Under the pieces are notes generated by a model that searched no databases, was not told where the DNA came from, and saw nothing but the letters and a program-made list of their open reading frames with translations. DNA of 64,000 bases from Lethocerus indicus (Eukaryota > Arthropoda > Insecta > Hemiptera > Belostomatidae): positions 27,370,816 to 27,434,815 of the forward strand of contig JACDQD010000007.1 of assembly GCA_019843655.1 (NCBI GenBank), read 5' to 3'. Every line of letters begins with the position of its first letter. Position 1 is the first letter of the stretch. Positions 24,140 to 36,828 of the stretch are shown one piece after another. A program made the position numbers and the translations under genes.

Positions 24140-24468
24140 AGTTTAACATATCTGTTTTGTGGTCTGCGAGGGGTTGGAGAATACCGTAGATTTCTTGTGT
24201 TTCTGTCTCCTCTCGCCGGTTCGGTCTTTCGCTAGACCGGTTTCGGCCGCTCGCCATCTTCAGTAGCGCGGTGTCAGTCACTGTCGGCACTTTGGATGTT
24301 TTTCGGGCATCCTCACTGCCCACTGTCACTGTATCACTTGTACTGAGGGGAATGCCGTAGATTTCCCGTGCGTAACTAACACAGCGCTACTGAAGATGGC
24401 GAGCGGCCGAAACCGGTCTAGCGAAAGACCGAACCGGCGAGAGGAGACGGAAACACCACAAACCAACA
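24140..24468. mobile_element. Hairpin MITE copy 13
   Basis: Full left terminus (AGTTTAACATATCTGTTTTG); right arm to GAAACACCACAAACC. Last ~30 bp missing. Confidence 0.92.
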
Positions 24469-26339
24469 GTGAAACCCAAACGTAACCTAAGAGTGAAGTG
24501 TCAATCGTCGATGTATATGATATTAAGTACAAAAATAATTAAAACTGGTATAAAACATGTTACAAATGTTGTATATTCTCATTAATAATCTAACGTAAGA
24601 CTGTTACCATATCGGAAGGTGATTGAGGCAATGTAATGGGCGTTAAACGGGGCCTCTTTGACAGAATTTTCTCTCTCTTATTTCTCCTTTCTTTTTGTCT
24701 CTATCGTTGATTTTCTCGGAACGAGAGTTGTGTCAGAAAAATGAATGTTGAGGCGTTTAATCAGCTGGCTGTGAGTCCTATTTTTTATTTTTTAATTATG
24801 GCCGTAATAAAGGCACAGTGTTACGTAACCGGCGGCGTGCACCTCGAGCACGCTCTACAATAGGGCTTATATCTCTGCGTTTCTTTTAAAAAACACTGCC
24901 TTTTAAATTTTACCGACAATTAAAGAATAATTGGGTAGGCTTATTTGTGTTAGGGCACGTACACTGTTAAAACTTTTAAAAATATTTTACAAATAGGTAC
25001 AATTTTTTATTTAAAATACAGCTCTTGTAAGTACAGTTATAATAAAGCCAACAGGCATAAACCCCTCAAGAGCTTAAATAAGTGACCTATTTTTGTCGTA
25101 CTAAAGAATTGCCTTAGTAGAACTTAGAAATTAATAAAAAACAAGTTGTACTATACTATCTCCAATAGTATAATACTACGAGGTATGAGCTGAAGTGTAC
25201 CTTCTTTTAAGACACTTGCCGACTCTTTCATTCCCGACAACGCGTAATATGCGTAATAAAGTCGGGTGAAAACATAACTTCAGTAGACTAAACTTATTTG
25301 GCGTAAGGAGAGGAGTGAAACTAAAGAAAACCCGATTATAAAATCAACATTAGTCTCGCTTTGCCATTATCTGTCCTTTGGGCCTTGGGATTTCGGCTTG
25401 TCGACATATTCAGTAGTAACATCAGCAGTCAGCAGTATCTCGTTACTGACGATAACGCCACTGACGATAACGGGATGAGCTAAACTGTCTAGTCTTATGA
25501 AATTCATTGTTCATCTGTTAACATATCGTAAAATCCGAAAGGAATCCTCCTCCAGTATCTACAATGCTTGCTAATATAGATTAACAATATTCTGAGAAAG
25601 ATAATACAATTTATATATAATAATTTTAGAATTACATTTAAAATTCAGAAACACGCGATAGGGAATATCGGTGACAGAATTACGTAACGAAAAGTGGACA
25701 AACATCTGAAGCCGCAATCGTGGCTTGTATTTCAGGATTGGATTAATCGCAATCAAGTAATTCAATCGCCTCCTAGTGAATGTTTTCATTGTATATACAT
25801 AAATGTTTGCGTTTTTGGCTACAGTGAGCTGTTTAAAATCTTATCCGTGAACAAAGTGATTCGGTGCGTGCAGCCTCAGCTCTGAGGTATGTAATGCTTC
25901 TCTTTTAGCGATACCAAAATTATCGGTTATTTTCGGAACGTCGAATACTTAGAAAATAACTTAGAAAAAAAGGCTGCCGCTACGCAGTTTAACGTCACGG
26001 CGTGATCAGAGTGCACTCCGGTCAAGGTGAACTGACTTATGTTCTACACATTCTATATTCTATAGTAACGCGATACGCATGCACCTACCAACAGTTAAGT
26101 GATACCGTGTGAACATTGCTGCTGCAGGGCCGACTACGGACAGGATCATGTTTATGCTGAGAAATTTTCGATTGCGAATAACAGAAAGCGATTGGATTCA
26201 TTTTGATCCCGGTTCGAAATTTTTGAATAGATAGTTTCAAAACATAGGCCATAGATATGGGATTTCGGAAGAAGTGTATTGCACTATTGAGGTAGGTCGG
26301 TGAAAGTTTCGCTATGAAACTGCCTGGCTGTCTTTTTTA
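24469..26339. other. Non-coding A/T-rich block
   Basis: A degenerate CAGTAGTAACATCAGCAGTC / TTACTGACGATAACG repeat lies at 25410-25480; otherwise nothing seen. Confidence 0.5.
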
Positions 26340-26720
26340 TTTTTATACACTGCCCCATACCCGACTGAATTTGGACTGCTAAGACCCCTTTTGAAATGGA
26401 CATCAAAACATACAATAGCCAACAAACTGACAATATATAAAGCCATATTAAAAGCGGACTTACGGAATAGAACTATGGGGTTCCGCCAAGAAATCCAACA
26501 TCGCCCGAATCCAGAGATTCCAGTCAAAACTCCTTTGTACTATCCTTAATCCTCGGGTATGTTTCTAACCGAACAATCCAACATGAACTCAACATACCGA
26601 CAGTTGTGACGAAGTCGCAAAATCCCAGTTCCTGAAGTTTCACTCCCGCCTTTCTCCTCATCCTAATCGGCTCGTTCAGGCCCTTTCCTCTGTTACACAA
26701 CCATTATCCAGTTTTCTCGA
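26340..26720 (+). mobile_element. Jockey-like retrotransposon 3' fragment, third copy
   Basis: Contains TYGIELWGSAKKSNIARIQR and FQSKLLCTILNPR followed by a decayed remainder. Same boundaries as the other two fragments, so 5' truncation is similar. Confidence 0.75.
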
Positions 26721-27325
26721 GGAACCAGTCTGTAGCCTGTTCACTGTAGGTCCGTCGGTTTCTTCGTTTCCCGTCCGACGCCGTCCTGCGAGGAAAACGG
26801 AATCCCCTCCTGGAAATCGGAGGCGGTACAAAACCCGAGAGGACGGCGAAGGTTTTCACCGCTCGAATGTGTATCTGTGTCGAGGCGCGATAAGTGGCCT
26901 TCGATGAAAAACTTCGATACCGGAACGGGGGCTTTTCGGTAATCGAAAATCCTTTACGGTCCGTTCGCCGCGTCCCCGCCGGAGGAAGGACCGGTCTTCC
27001 TGGAATCGAAAAAAAAACAGCTGGAATCCGCTACGTTCCAGACCGCAGAACGTTCTACTAAAAATATCTAATATTCCCGTCTGGTTTCGAAGCTAAGAAA
27101 TATCGTAATTCTTGCGATATTCCAATTTTCGAACACGAGGGAGTCCACAAGATAACCTGCAGCTGTGGCATCCCCTGGCAGATGAACATAAATCGGCCTA
27201 AATCCGGTGAAGTCGAACACGAACTATAAACGCGTCACAGAATCGGAAAATTACTACTATAATAGTATTATAAGGGAGGCAACATTAGCAACAGGTTTGA
27301 CGATAACTCACCACCGCGTCAGAAC

Positions 27326-27368
27326 ACCCTGATGATGGTCCGGCTAAGAGTTGCGAAACGTCAGTGCG
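27326..27368 (+). repeat. CTGATGA-hairpin-GAAACGTC repeat, copy 4
   Basis: CTGATGATGGTCCGGCTAAG then AGTTGCGAAACGTCAG. Confidence 0.6.
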
Positions 27369-27371
27369 ACG

Positions 27372-27525
27372 AGAATTCCCCAAAAAATATCATCCGAAGT
27401 GCCGAAGGTGACTGACACCGCTACCGGCCGAAACCGGTCTAGCAAAAGACCAAACCGGCGGGAGGAGACACGAAAAATCTACGGTATTCCAACCCTTCGC
27501 ATACCACAAAACAGGTATTCTAAAC
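27372..27525. mobile_element. Hairpin MITE copy 14, right arm only
   Basis: Right arm from the AACATCC-type interior to CACAAAACAGGTATTCTAAA. Confidence 0.88.
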
Positions 27526-27963
27526 CGGTGATCACTTCGTTCCGACTGCGGAATATGATGCTGAAATTCCCGTTTCCTGAAATATTCTATTCAACCGAAT
27601 TGAAATAATATACAATCAAGTTATTAAAGTCATGCTTGTAATTTTCCAGCCCGGTCGTGTTGGACGTGGGAAAATGATTGAACGTTTTCAATAATTGAGA
27701 TTTTTGAGCGAGTGAAATGTCATTTTAAACGGGAAGAAAGGACTTATTGTTGGCGCCTGGTGGGCGAGCCGGGGCCCCAGCCTGACAAAGGCTGTGGAAT
27801 GCAGGACGAGTTCATCATGAAAGAGGACAATTTGTGCGGGGGGGGGAAAAAACGTCCCAATTTCGTCCGCTCCTTGTTCCGCCCTCTTTCTTCTATCATC
27901 TCCTCATTGTGTAGCCTCGCTGCCGGGCCTCAAAAATATTACGTCGTTTACATTTTTCTGATC

Positions 27964-28066
27964 AGTTTAGCGGTCTGCGAGGGGTTGGAATACCGTAGAT
28001 TTTTTGCATCTCTCTGTCTGTTTTGCCAGACAGCCGGTTTCGGCCGCTCGCCATCTTCAGTAGTCA
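27964..28066. mobile_element. Hairpin MITE copy 15, left arm only
   Basis: GCGGTCTGCGAGGGGTTGGA through CCATCTTCAGTAG. Confidence 0.85.
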
Positions 28067-28835
28067 TTTTTGGCACATTGGTGCCAAAATTTGTGACTTC
28101 AGCTTATTCGGGGGCGCTCTACTCCACGTTTCAGAGTAAAAGCGTTTCTTACCGGGCCTCGAAATACGCCTTATGTAATAGCCGATCGAGCTATAGACAA
28201 AATTATATACATTATTTACCAGTCAACCGGGAGTTTACGCCGTACAGGTTACGATTGGGACACACGTGGTCACGTGCACACCTGCTGCTCAAGTGTACCA
28301 CATGCAAGTTTGAGAAAACAAAGAGGAATATTACAACGAAGTATACGCAGGAAGAATAGGACTTAGTCAAGGAATGCAAGAATAGAATTAGGAGACGTAA
28401 AAAACTCAAAAGTGACACACTCTCGTATCTATTAAACGACGCATAAAATATATGCAAAAATGCAGGAAAAAGTTAACAAAAACCATACTAAGCAATGACC
28501 AAGGAGAGAATCATAAATACAGAGATGTCCTTCGAAGGTTTTATGTGGATATTCTTCATGATAAAGTTGGGTTTGGACGATTCGGGGTGATAAACAGCAC
28601 TTCGAGTATGTGGGGTGACATTGGAGACATTTTCCATAATATTTTCGACTCTAATGTTCGCATATTATTATAAATACGACCTAATACATCAACACACGTG
28701 AAAATATATAGTATTTTTATATGAAAATTGCGCGAAACCGGATATCGAATTGTGGACCGAGAAGGAGGCAAACTGAGGGGATTGAGCGATAGTAATCGAT
28801 GCGAATTAATATATTTTACTGTTTTTTCAAACGAG

Positions 28836-28967
28836 GTCCAACGAGGAGAACAGTTGGGTGGGAGTCGAAAAGGAGGAGGAGGAGGAGGAGGAGAAGGCGC
28901 CGCTAATAGCCGTCAAAGGCAAAGGCCCGGAACCGGACGAAGCCGGACGCGCGGATGAACCGAAAAA
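28836..28967 (+). CDS. Candidate cassette exon 2, Glu/Lys-rich, phase 2-2
   Basis: This is a 132-nt open segment after a TTTTTTC tract ending ACGAG (28835), ending at a GTAAGA donor (28968). In the phase shared with the other candidates it reads SNEENSWVGVEK, then a run of seven Glu, then KAPLIAVKGKGPEPDEAG and ADEPK, splitting a Lys codon after AA. The Glu run is a (GAG)n tract, so its length may vary between individuals. Other AG sites nearby could serve as the acceptor; this one was chosen because it gives phase 2, matching the other exons. Function is unknown; the strongly acidic and lysine-rich content suggests a disordered linker. Confidence 0.45.
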
Positions 28968-30415
28968 GTAAGAGGGATATTTTTGATGAATGTTGTAGAA
29001 ATATACAAGAGTTCCACTAACAGAGTGTTCTCCGATATTGTGGTTTTTGTCCGTCCAACCTTTCAACTAACGCCGATTTGTTTGCATATTAAATTTTTTA
29101 ATACGTCCTCATTCAAATTCGAGATTTGATTTCCCAAGAACAAAATTAATAAGAAACTGTTATTCCAGCAATGTTTTTCAATAATACTCCCTGTCCTAAA
29201 AAACTGATCAGATTGGAAAAAGGTGAATTATGAAATTACTGTAAAAGGAGGAAAATTGTGCTCCCGGTATAAGATGAAGTTATTAAATCTTAATTAGGCA
29301 GCCGATATTGATCTTTAAGTGGCCCCGTGAAGGGCTCTTACTCTTCATCAATTCTCTGCACCCCCGCCCCTTTAGCTATCAGGATTAAAGAAAGTTTAAT
29401 ACACGAGGTGGATTCGTTAATTTTATTTTAGCTCCGTCGGGTCTCCATCTCTCTAAGGGTTGTATTTTTAGCCTCCGTCCGGATCGCCAGACAGCCTCCA
29501 GCGGTTATATCTTTGGACCGCTCTTGAAAACTGGTTCTGGAGCCAGAACCGAAACGGCGAGTGGGAAGGAGGAAATTATGGCTTAACTAATATCCAGGGC
29601 GGGAAAGTGAAGAGCATCGTTAAAAAACCGGAATTATCAAAATCGTGTTCCAAAAGTTGTGTAATAACAGGTCCTTCCGGATTATTTCGAACCGGGATTC
29701 CGCCGCGATGCAACGCGGGGCGTTACGGTCGGCCGCCCGCTTCCGTAACGGATCAGCGTCCCGACCGAATCTCGGATGAGTTTCCCGGTCAAGATCATTT
29801 TAACAGCTTGAAATCCCGTCCGACTGCCATCTTGTCATCCGATAAGTTTCGTTCCGGAATTCCACATCTTCCTAACCCGTCAAGGAGATCCAGAGGGAAC
29901 CCTTCAAGGGGTGTTTCTCCTCCGTTATTATTCAGTTGTTACTATTGTCACTTCAACATAAATTTCGCTTACAATACAGTCGTAGCAATACAAAAAATAT
30001 ATACAATAACATCAACGTGTCAACGCCTCCCTTATGCGATCATTCCTCTATGTATTGTCACTTCCTCTACCGTACTCTTGATACAATCCATCTATTCTTG
30101 ATTCAAATTAGAATTGTCTCAACAAGGTTTAAATCGTGTAACGCCTACCAAAAATTTACAGCATTTCATATTTTTTTCTTCCGGCCTATCACTCCTGCAT
30201 CTGCACCCCTGTGACGCATGGTTTTTTAAGGGTGGATTTTCGCGCCCAAGGGATGTTTTCCTGACAAAGATCCGCGGATGAGAAAAACCCTTCATTTCAG
30301 CAGTTGTGGAAGAACCAATCACCAACTTGTCTGTCGATAGTCAGAACCCCCTCCTGGCGTTTACAAGTATTAGACGTTATTTAATTTTTTATTTATTAAT
30401 TATTTTTCTTCGGAG
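28968..30415 (+). other. Putative intron between candidate exons 2 and 3
   Basis: A GC-rich stretch 29640-29930 is open in one frame but without splice-site or compositional support. If the exon model is right this is a 1.45 kb intron. Confidence 0.35.
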
Positions 30416-30514
30416 GCGCCCCACGACGGACGAGCGGGAGGAAGAGTCATCGACGGCGTCCGAGCTGTCGACCGACGAAGAGGAGGAGGATGAGGACCAG
30501 GAATCGGTCAAAAA
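30416..30514 (+). CDS. Candidate cassette exon 3, acidic Ser/Glu-rich, phase 2-2
   Basis: This is a 99-nt open segment directly after a long T-rich tract ending TTCTTCGGAG (30415) and before a GTAAGA donor (30515). It reads RPTTDEREEESSTASELS then TDEEEEDEDQESVK and splits a Lys codon after AA, exactly like exon 2. The acidic cluster and Ser/Thr beside Glu/Asp would suit casein kinase 2 sites, which is an inference from family knowledge. Of the candidate exons this and the one at 33690 have the clearest borders. The 28.8, 30.4 and 33.7 kb segments are spaced 1.6-3.3 kb apart, as expected for clustered alternative exons. Confidence 0.5.
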
Positions 30515-33500
30515 GTAAGAAACACGCTTGGTGTTTCCCCTGCTCATGCTCAGCACGTCCGATTATATTTGGATGTTCTGCTCCACCATCCAGCACGGGT
30601 TTTCCGCATCCTGAATGTCACATGTTGTCCAGTTGTCGTTTGTCCAAACTTGTACTCTGTTACCTCCCCGAGGGTTGCGGTTTCCTAATCAACGGGGTGG
30701 ACCCCGAAATTCCTTTTTGCGCATGTGCCAACTTTATGTCGATAGTGGTTTTTCTCCAATTTTCCAATTCGGAAAAGCGTCAATAAATATATACCTTCTT
30801 GTGTTGTCCACAATTTTATTTCAATAAATAATCAACGAACTCGCTGACAAACTGACTGAGAGGGAAAATTTAAAAGCGGACAGTATAAATTGAAATTAGT
30901 GCGTTGGAACCGGTCCTATTGCACTCTCTCGAGCTGTTTCTGGACCACCGCTGGCAGTCTGCTGAAATTAGGTTAATTCGACACGACGGGGTTAACGAAC
31001 TCTTAAATAGGTTTCTTAAAATAAGAAGAAATATTGTTGTCGCACAATAAGATTAGAAGAAAGACAGCCATATTGATTATATTGCATAATAAATTTAAAA
31101 TATCGGCTTTTTCGTTGTATTTCTTATTCCCGATTACGCGATGAGACTGTGCTTCGTGCGCAGCCGTCTGCAAGATTTTTCCCTAATTTCGCTATCCCTT
31201 CGATTCATAATTTAGGGTCCGAATAAATGTCCGTTGTTGTACCGAACAACCGTCAGGTCATATTTCCGCGTAAATTTTTTTGTTTACGCTCGGCGCTAAC
31301 AATTAATTAATTGTTTATTGGAGTTCCAAAACGTTGTGTTATCGATCGAACGTCACCTCACCGTATAGTGTTTCTCCGGAGTTCGTAAAATGTTAACCCG
31401 ACGTGTCTGGGATATAACCTGGACCGATACCGGAATCCGAGAAGTTATACAGCGAAACGTTCCAATATAGGAGCCCCCCACCGTCTTATCTGTCCGTGTG
31501 TGTGTGTGAGACTGTTGGGGATTTAACAGACGTTCCGGGGTTTAACGGGCAGCCGTAAACTCTGAACCGTAAACGCGACTCGGGGTCAAAATGAACAGCC
31601 CAGGGTTCAATTCCTAATATAACGCCCCGAATAAAAACGGCCGTAAATGTGAAACTGCGGTTTTTAGTGGGGCAGTAGAGAAATTATTTAAACGCGTACG
31701 ACACGGTGAGAAACGGTCTTCAATTAAATGTTCACAGCCGCGGAATTATAAGAATCTGCAGTACGAAACAGAAAACTTTTCCTTAAGAAAAATTAAATTC
31801 CTGATATTCCCTTCCGGGCCTCCATTTCCCTTACCGCAACGGAAGACCCGAACGCTCTTCTCCGGTCTCCCTAATTCCTGGCCGAAGAGAATGGCATTTT
31901 CGAAAGCCCCAGACGTCCATTAGGTCCTTCCTTTCCTCTCTCCGCTCCAGATGTAGGAAACAAAAAAAAAGAAAAAGGAACGGAGACAGAACTGGGTCGG
32001 GTTTATATGAAAGGCCAGAAGAAAGCTCTTCGCGTCCTTTCGGAATAGGACCGAACAATACCAACTTTCTTCTCGCAGGATCAATACTGTCTGCGAGTCG
32101 GTTTCGTTCCGCCTGTGTCACTGCTCTTGTTACTGTGCTACTACCGAGCCTGAGATCGTAACAGGGTTTTGTTCCCTATCCGTGTCCTCGGTTTTCAGTC
32201 CTCGGAAATCGGTCTAACTTTGGACCGAGTCCGCGTATCCCTGATGAAGATTCGCCTACGATCAATGGGGTATAAATTCACCTTCAGAAGTGAAGGTTAA
32301 AAAAACTAGCCACCGGGCAGTATTGAGAGCAAAACATTCACGGCAACAAAAAAAAATTGTCCGTTCTATATATATTTTTAGCAAAAATATATTTTCATAT
32401 TGCCCGAGGAAATCATCACTCGTTCATTTGGTACTTCGGATTCTACCCATCGTCGGTAGCATTCCACGTTATCTCTTCAGAGATGTCTCGGAATCGATAG
32501 TTCCGCACGTAACCCAGGATGCTACTGAAGACTTTAACTTTCACAAATACCGCCCAGTTCCTTTTCAAGATTTCGATCAGTTTTTCCTGCCCGTTGGGAA
32601 CCAAACTTTCTGGCATTTCTTCCACGGTCTTTCAGTGTCATTTTAGGCCTCCTCCAAGTGTAGTTCGTCGATTTCGAAGACGAGTATTCCGACCGAGCTC
32701 GTGACCGGATCCCCCCACCCCCCAAATAGCCGGGTCGTGTTCTTCGAATACACTGCATTTTCTCTCTACCCCCCCAGCTTAGAAACGGCCCTTTAAGCTC
32801 GAATTATATTCAGTCTACAGCGGTTTACGGAATTGATAACGATGGCCGGGAAGTGTCACCAGCGGGGGGTGATACATAAATCGTTCGCACCAATAACATG
32901 TAAACGATTTTTATTGTGCAATAAAAAAAAGTAAAAAAAAAGACTTCCGAACAAATTTTCTCCACTTCGTTTTGGGCTCATTTTCTCCCCGCGAATCTTC
33001 TTCCTGGAGGAAGTCTACCGGGACTTTCGAAACGGACTTTTGACCGGCGTTGGCCCCGGCCGATCCAACTTTGCATTTCACAGTGCGTTATTTTTTATGC
33101 CCATCGCGAGCAATTAAAGCGCAAATTATCAATTAGCCGTTGGGGCCTGTTATACTCTCAGTAACCGTGGAAACAGTTAGTGTTCGGGGGGCAGGGCCTA
33201 ATTACTCCGAGGGCTCCTTCTTCGCGGTATCATTCAAGACCGGTTTAGCCGAAGATAGAATGGTCGAGTGCTTGATCTCCGATTTGCGGGTGGCGTCGGC
33301 CGTTCGCCATCCTCAGTAGCCCTATGGCACCATTTAATGCGGTGGCTCGGAATGTATATATATCTGTACATATATAACAGCTCAAACCACAACTAGGGAA
33401 GTCTCCCCCACGAAATACCCGGTCTAGCAAAAGATCAAACGGGCGAGAGGAGACAGACATCACACGTTGTACATAGACTTCTAGACTATACAGTTTAACG

Positions 33501-33689
33501 CTTGTACATAGCTTAATCGGAATCTCCTTGCGAAATAATCGAGAACATGCTGTTGAAACGTACGGACACTGCATGGAAAATAGGTACGCGAGAGCCCTAG
33601 CAAGAAAGAGCACGCTTCCGAAACAGACCGGAGTGCACAACACACTCGGTGTCCGCCTCTAATGATTCTTGTTTCTTGTGAAATTGGAG
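30515..33689 (+). other. Putative intron between candidate exons 3 and 4
   Basis: Mixed GC sequence with several open but unconvincing frames (31831-32121 minus, 32290-32646 plus) and hairpin MITE copy 16. Confidence 0.35.
33296..33466. mobile_element. Hairpin MITE copy 16, degraded
   Basis: Inner left core (CGTTCGCCATCCTCAGTAG) and right core (GGTCTAGCAAAAGATCAAAC, GCGAGAGGAGACAGACATCA) remain; the middle is replaced. Confidence 0.7.
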
Positions 33690-33818
33690 GAAACGCCAGC
33701 GAGCGATAGGGGACGACGACGACGAGGAGGAGGAGGATTCGGCCGAAATGTCCGAGGAAGAGATGAGCGAAGAGGAATCGCCGCCCCCGCTGCCCCCGAC
33801 CCCGCCCCCCTCAAGAAA
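33690..33818 (+). CDS. Candidate cassette exon 4, Asp/Glu then Pro-rich, phase 2-2
   Basis: This is a 129-nt open segment after a TTGTTTCTTG tract ending TTGGAG (33689) and before a GTAAGA donor (33819). The reading is KRQRAIG, then four Asp and four Glu, then DSAEMSEEEMSEEES followed by PPPLPPTPPPSR, and a Lys codon split after AA. An acidic block followed by a proline block is reminiscent of the N-terminal extension of arthropod troponin T. I cannot confirm that, and the rest of such a protein is not visible here. The antisense Ser-rich frame is a shadow. Confidence 0.5.
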
Positions 33819-33949
33819 GTAAGAAAACAGAAAGCGCAAAAACAACATTAGAAACTAACCGAATAACGAGTGAAATGCTACTAACCGAAAGCATGGAGAC
33901 CTACTAACAGATATAAGATTAGATTTGTTGAAATTTATAATCGATAGGA

Positions 33950-34090
33950 AAATTAGATCGGCCACCGGGATTCGAACCTGGGTCGACGCGTTAACGCCGC
34001 TCTGTTCTAATACAACCCTTTTTTTAAAGTAGAGAATAACACGTGAGAAACCCACTGACATTCCCCCATTTTTAAAAATTTTATTTATTT
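33950..34090 (-). mobile_element. tRNA-like SINE fragment with conserved head
   Basis: The - strand has GTGGGTTTCTCACGTG, then GCGTCGACCCAGGTTCGAAT and CCCGGTGGCCGA. The GTGGGTTTCTC part recurs at 61290-61320. Confidence 0.5.
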
Positions 34091-34631
34091 ACTCGGTATA
34101 TTTAAATCACTTTTGTTTCAGGCATCAGTAAGGGATGGTCGGGAGTAAGCAGGGTTCGGAGCATAGGATTAGGACCGTGTGTGCGATTCTTGAGTTGGAT
34201 TTGTTGTATTTTTTTGTATATTTGTCGCCGACAGACCAGACTTGTATGTATTTAGGGAAAAGGTCGGAGAGACACTGTAGGATGCGTTAGTAATTTTTCC
34301 TAGCGTTGTTATATTAGTTCAATTGTATGAACTCTCAACTGTATGAAACTCGGCACAATAAAAACATATTTTGTAATTTTTTTTGTTTTGTTTTTTGGAC
34401 TTTCACTTCGTCGGTATATTTCGATTCCGGTGTCGGCTGGTGAATTGTCAAAAGCCGGCACTTCCGAAAGAACAGTGCCCACCCTAAGAAAGGGAGAGGG
34501 TAAAAGAAAGGACAAAAGGGCTGGCGAAAGGATTCTCGGAATGTTCGGAAGATGAATGTTCCGGGGGGGGGGAATAAAACGAAGTCCGAGAGGAATGAAA
34601 AAGGAGGTTTAAGCCCCGGGCTTCGCTTAAG

Positions 34632-34661
34632 GAGAGAGAGAGAGAGGGAGTGAGAGAGTGA
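34632..34661. repeat. Imperfect (GA)n tract
   Basis: GA repeats with GTGA interruptions. Confidence 0.85.
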
Positions 34662-35016
34662 GCAATTACCTCCACAGCTCATCGACCTTACAGGTTCCCA
34701 GCTGCACTTTCACAACAGTTTTCTGCACACTGAACTTACTCGAACTTTGCGAAAATCAAGCTCATTTCAATTTGTGAGACCGGCCGGGCCGGTTTCTACT
34801 CTGAGCAAATTCACACTTAGCATTACTAGTCTGCAATAGGCATTTAGAAATCCAAAGAAGACTAAAAGGGACGAATAATGGGATGCAAGATGTGGCAAAA
34901 AACTAAGTTCCTAATGCTAAATAACATGTTAAATAACAATAGTTGTTTCTTTTTTAAGTTTTTATTTATTATACAACCTTCGACCTTGCAGTTATGCGTA
35001 CGGTGGCGACAAAAAC

Positions 35017-35206
35017 TGATGGCGGACGGCCGAAACCGATCTGGCGAAATACCGAACCGGCGAGAGTAAAACCGTGAAACCGCCTGGTTTGATCTTTTGC
35101 CAGACCGGTTTCGGCCGCTCGCCATCTTCAGTAGCGGTTTTAGTCACTGTTGGCACTTCGGATGTTTTTCGTGCATCCTCACTGTGTCACTGTCACTTGT
35201 ACTGTC
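35017..35206. mobile_element. Hairpin MITE copy 17, arms in inside-out order
   Basis: A right-arm core (35017-35068) comes first and is followed by a left arm (35090-35206), the reverse of all other copies. This could be two truncated copies in tandem or a recombinant at the hairpin tips. Confidence 0.8.
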
Positions 35207-36828
35207 TTCTTCCTGTTTACCGTTGTAATGTGTTCCAATTTTTTCCATCCGATGCACTCCTCTCGGTGGATAATAAAGGACCCGGTCGTCCTGAAATTGG
35301 GTCATCGTCTTGTTAAGACAGTTGGCCGCCTCCGCCGTTAACAACAAGCGGTATCGATGATGTAACCCCCGGGACTCTTCCCAACGGGGAAAAGAAGTAT
35401 TATTTTTTCGTTTCTACAACCCTTTAATATTCCCGTCTGGAAGCTAGGAAAAAACCATTTTCGAATTCGAGATTGTTACCACAGTATTACGCGATAATTA
35501 CCAGCCGAAAGCAATATTCTAAGCACTCCTCTGTTTCGTATTGCAATTTTTACCTAAATGAAATTTGATTTTTCTTATATAATTACAAATTTCCCACATT
35601 TAATAGAGAAATTAATTGAAAGGTCCTTCAGCAGTAGAAACCATCTCCTACCACGTTATGAGCCAAATGATAAGCGTTTTAATGAGTAAGCCCTTTCAGT
35701 TGGCCAATGTATTGTCTTTAAACCAAAACACGTATTTATTATGTATTTAATTATAATTGCATGTATGCATATAAGTATAAAAACAATGTAGGCATACGAT
35801 GGGCCACTTCGATCAAATGATGGTTACATAGATCCTGAGAGCACCTATGAAATGCAAGATATTTCGCACTAAATTAAACGTTATATCATTTTGTCAGAAA
35901 ATCGTAAATTTCCATTATGGAAACCTCGGTACGTCAAATTTTCATTTCAGAGAAAACCCGCCATATTCGGGATTTAGTGAAAACTTGACGGACAGTGTCA
36001 ATAACTCTATTCCAAAATTGTTTCGCCTTACCTGGTTATTTATTATCTCATTTGTCATAAATCTTTTCGGTAATCTTCAATCATGATATTTTGAGCGATT
36101 TGAGAGTGAATCTAAAGTGTGTGGAATATTTTTCCCCCGAGGCCGTACAATGTAGACGCCGGCCTAATTAGGCTCGCGGTTCGGGACTCCAATCGGCCTA
36201 ATTGGTCTGAAAATAGACCTTTCCTGAAATTCGGCATCAAATGTTCCGTCCTAATGTCACGTTCTGGTATTTGGTATAGGTCAGGTACGGCGCGCCTACT
36301 GCAAATTGCATCAGTGCGGCGCGTCTTGAAAATGGCATGCAGTAACAATCTCTTCTATATTGAATAAGTGAATAATTTGCTATTTTGTCGTATTCTTTAG
36401 ATGATTTTCTGTAATTATATTACATAACTCCACTCTTCCTCGTTCTGTTTTCCAGGTCGACTTTTCCGCCCTGACACAGCACTAATTTTTTTTTCTCATT
36501 TTTTCTCTTTTCCCGAATGGGGGGAACCCGAACGACGAAATTTCGTCGATTGAGAACTCCCAATCGAAATTCGAGTGGTATTTGGTTTTCACTTTTTGTT
36601 TTTCAGCTGAAAATCATAGCGGTCGGACAAGGTTTCGAATTAGGGGCTGATGAGGTTCTTCTTCGTTACTGCGGCGCCGTATTGTTTTACACAGTTGTTC
36701 ATAAAGAAGAATAGCTGAACAGGAATTAAATTTTTGTATTAAATTAATTAAATGTACCGTAGTTTGGGAGCTCCTGTCGCATAGCTCAGCGTGGATGTTC
36801 AATTGCAGATTGTAATACAATTTTGCGA

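Noticed and set aside
27712..28359. 215-codon + strand ORF
   Set aside because: It runs through a hairpin MITE arm (27964-28066) and mixes unrelated sequence; no consistent composition or motif.
29607..30101. 164-codon + strand ORF
   Set aside because: Moderately GC-rich open frame without splice borders, domain or bias; its second half is A/T-derived.
33950..34010. tRNA gene on the - strand
   Set aside because: A T-arm-like GGTTCGAATCC is present, but the acceptor stem, D-arm and anticodon arm cannot be formed. The same holds for 18960, 37170, 20870 and 62160.
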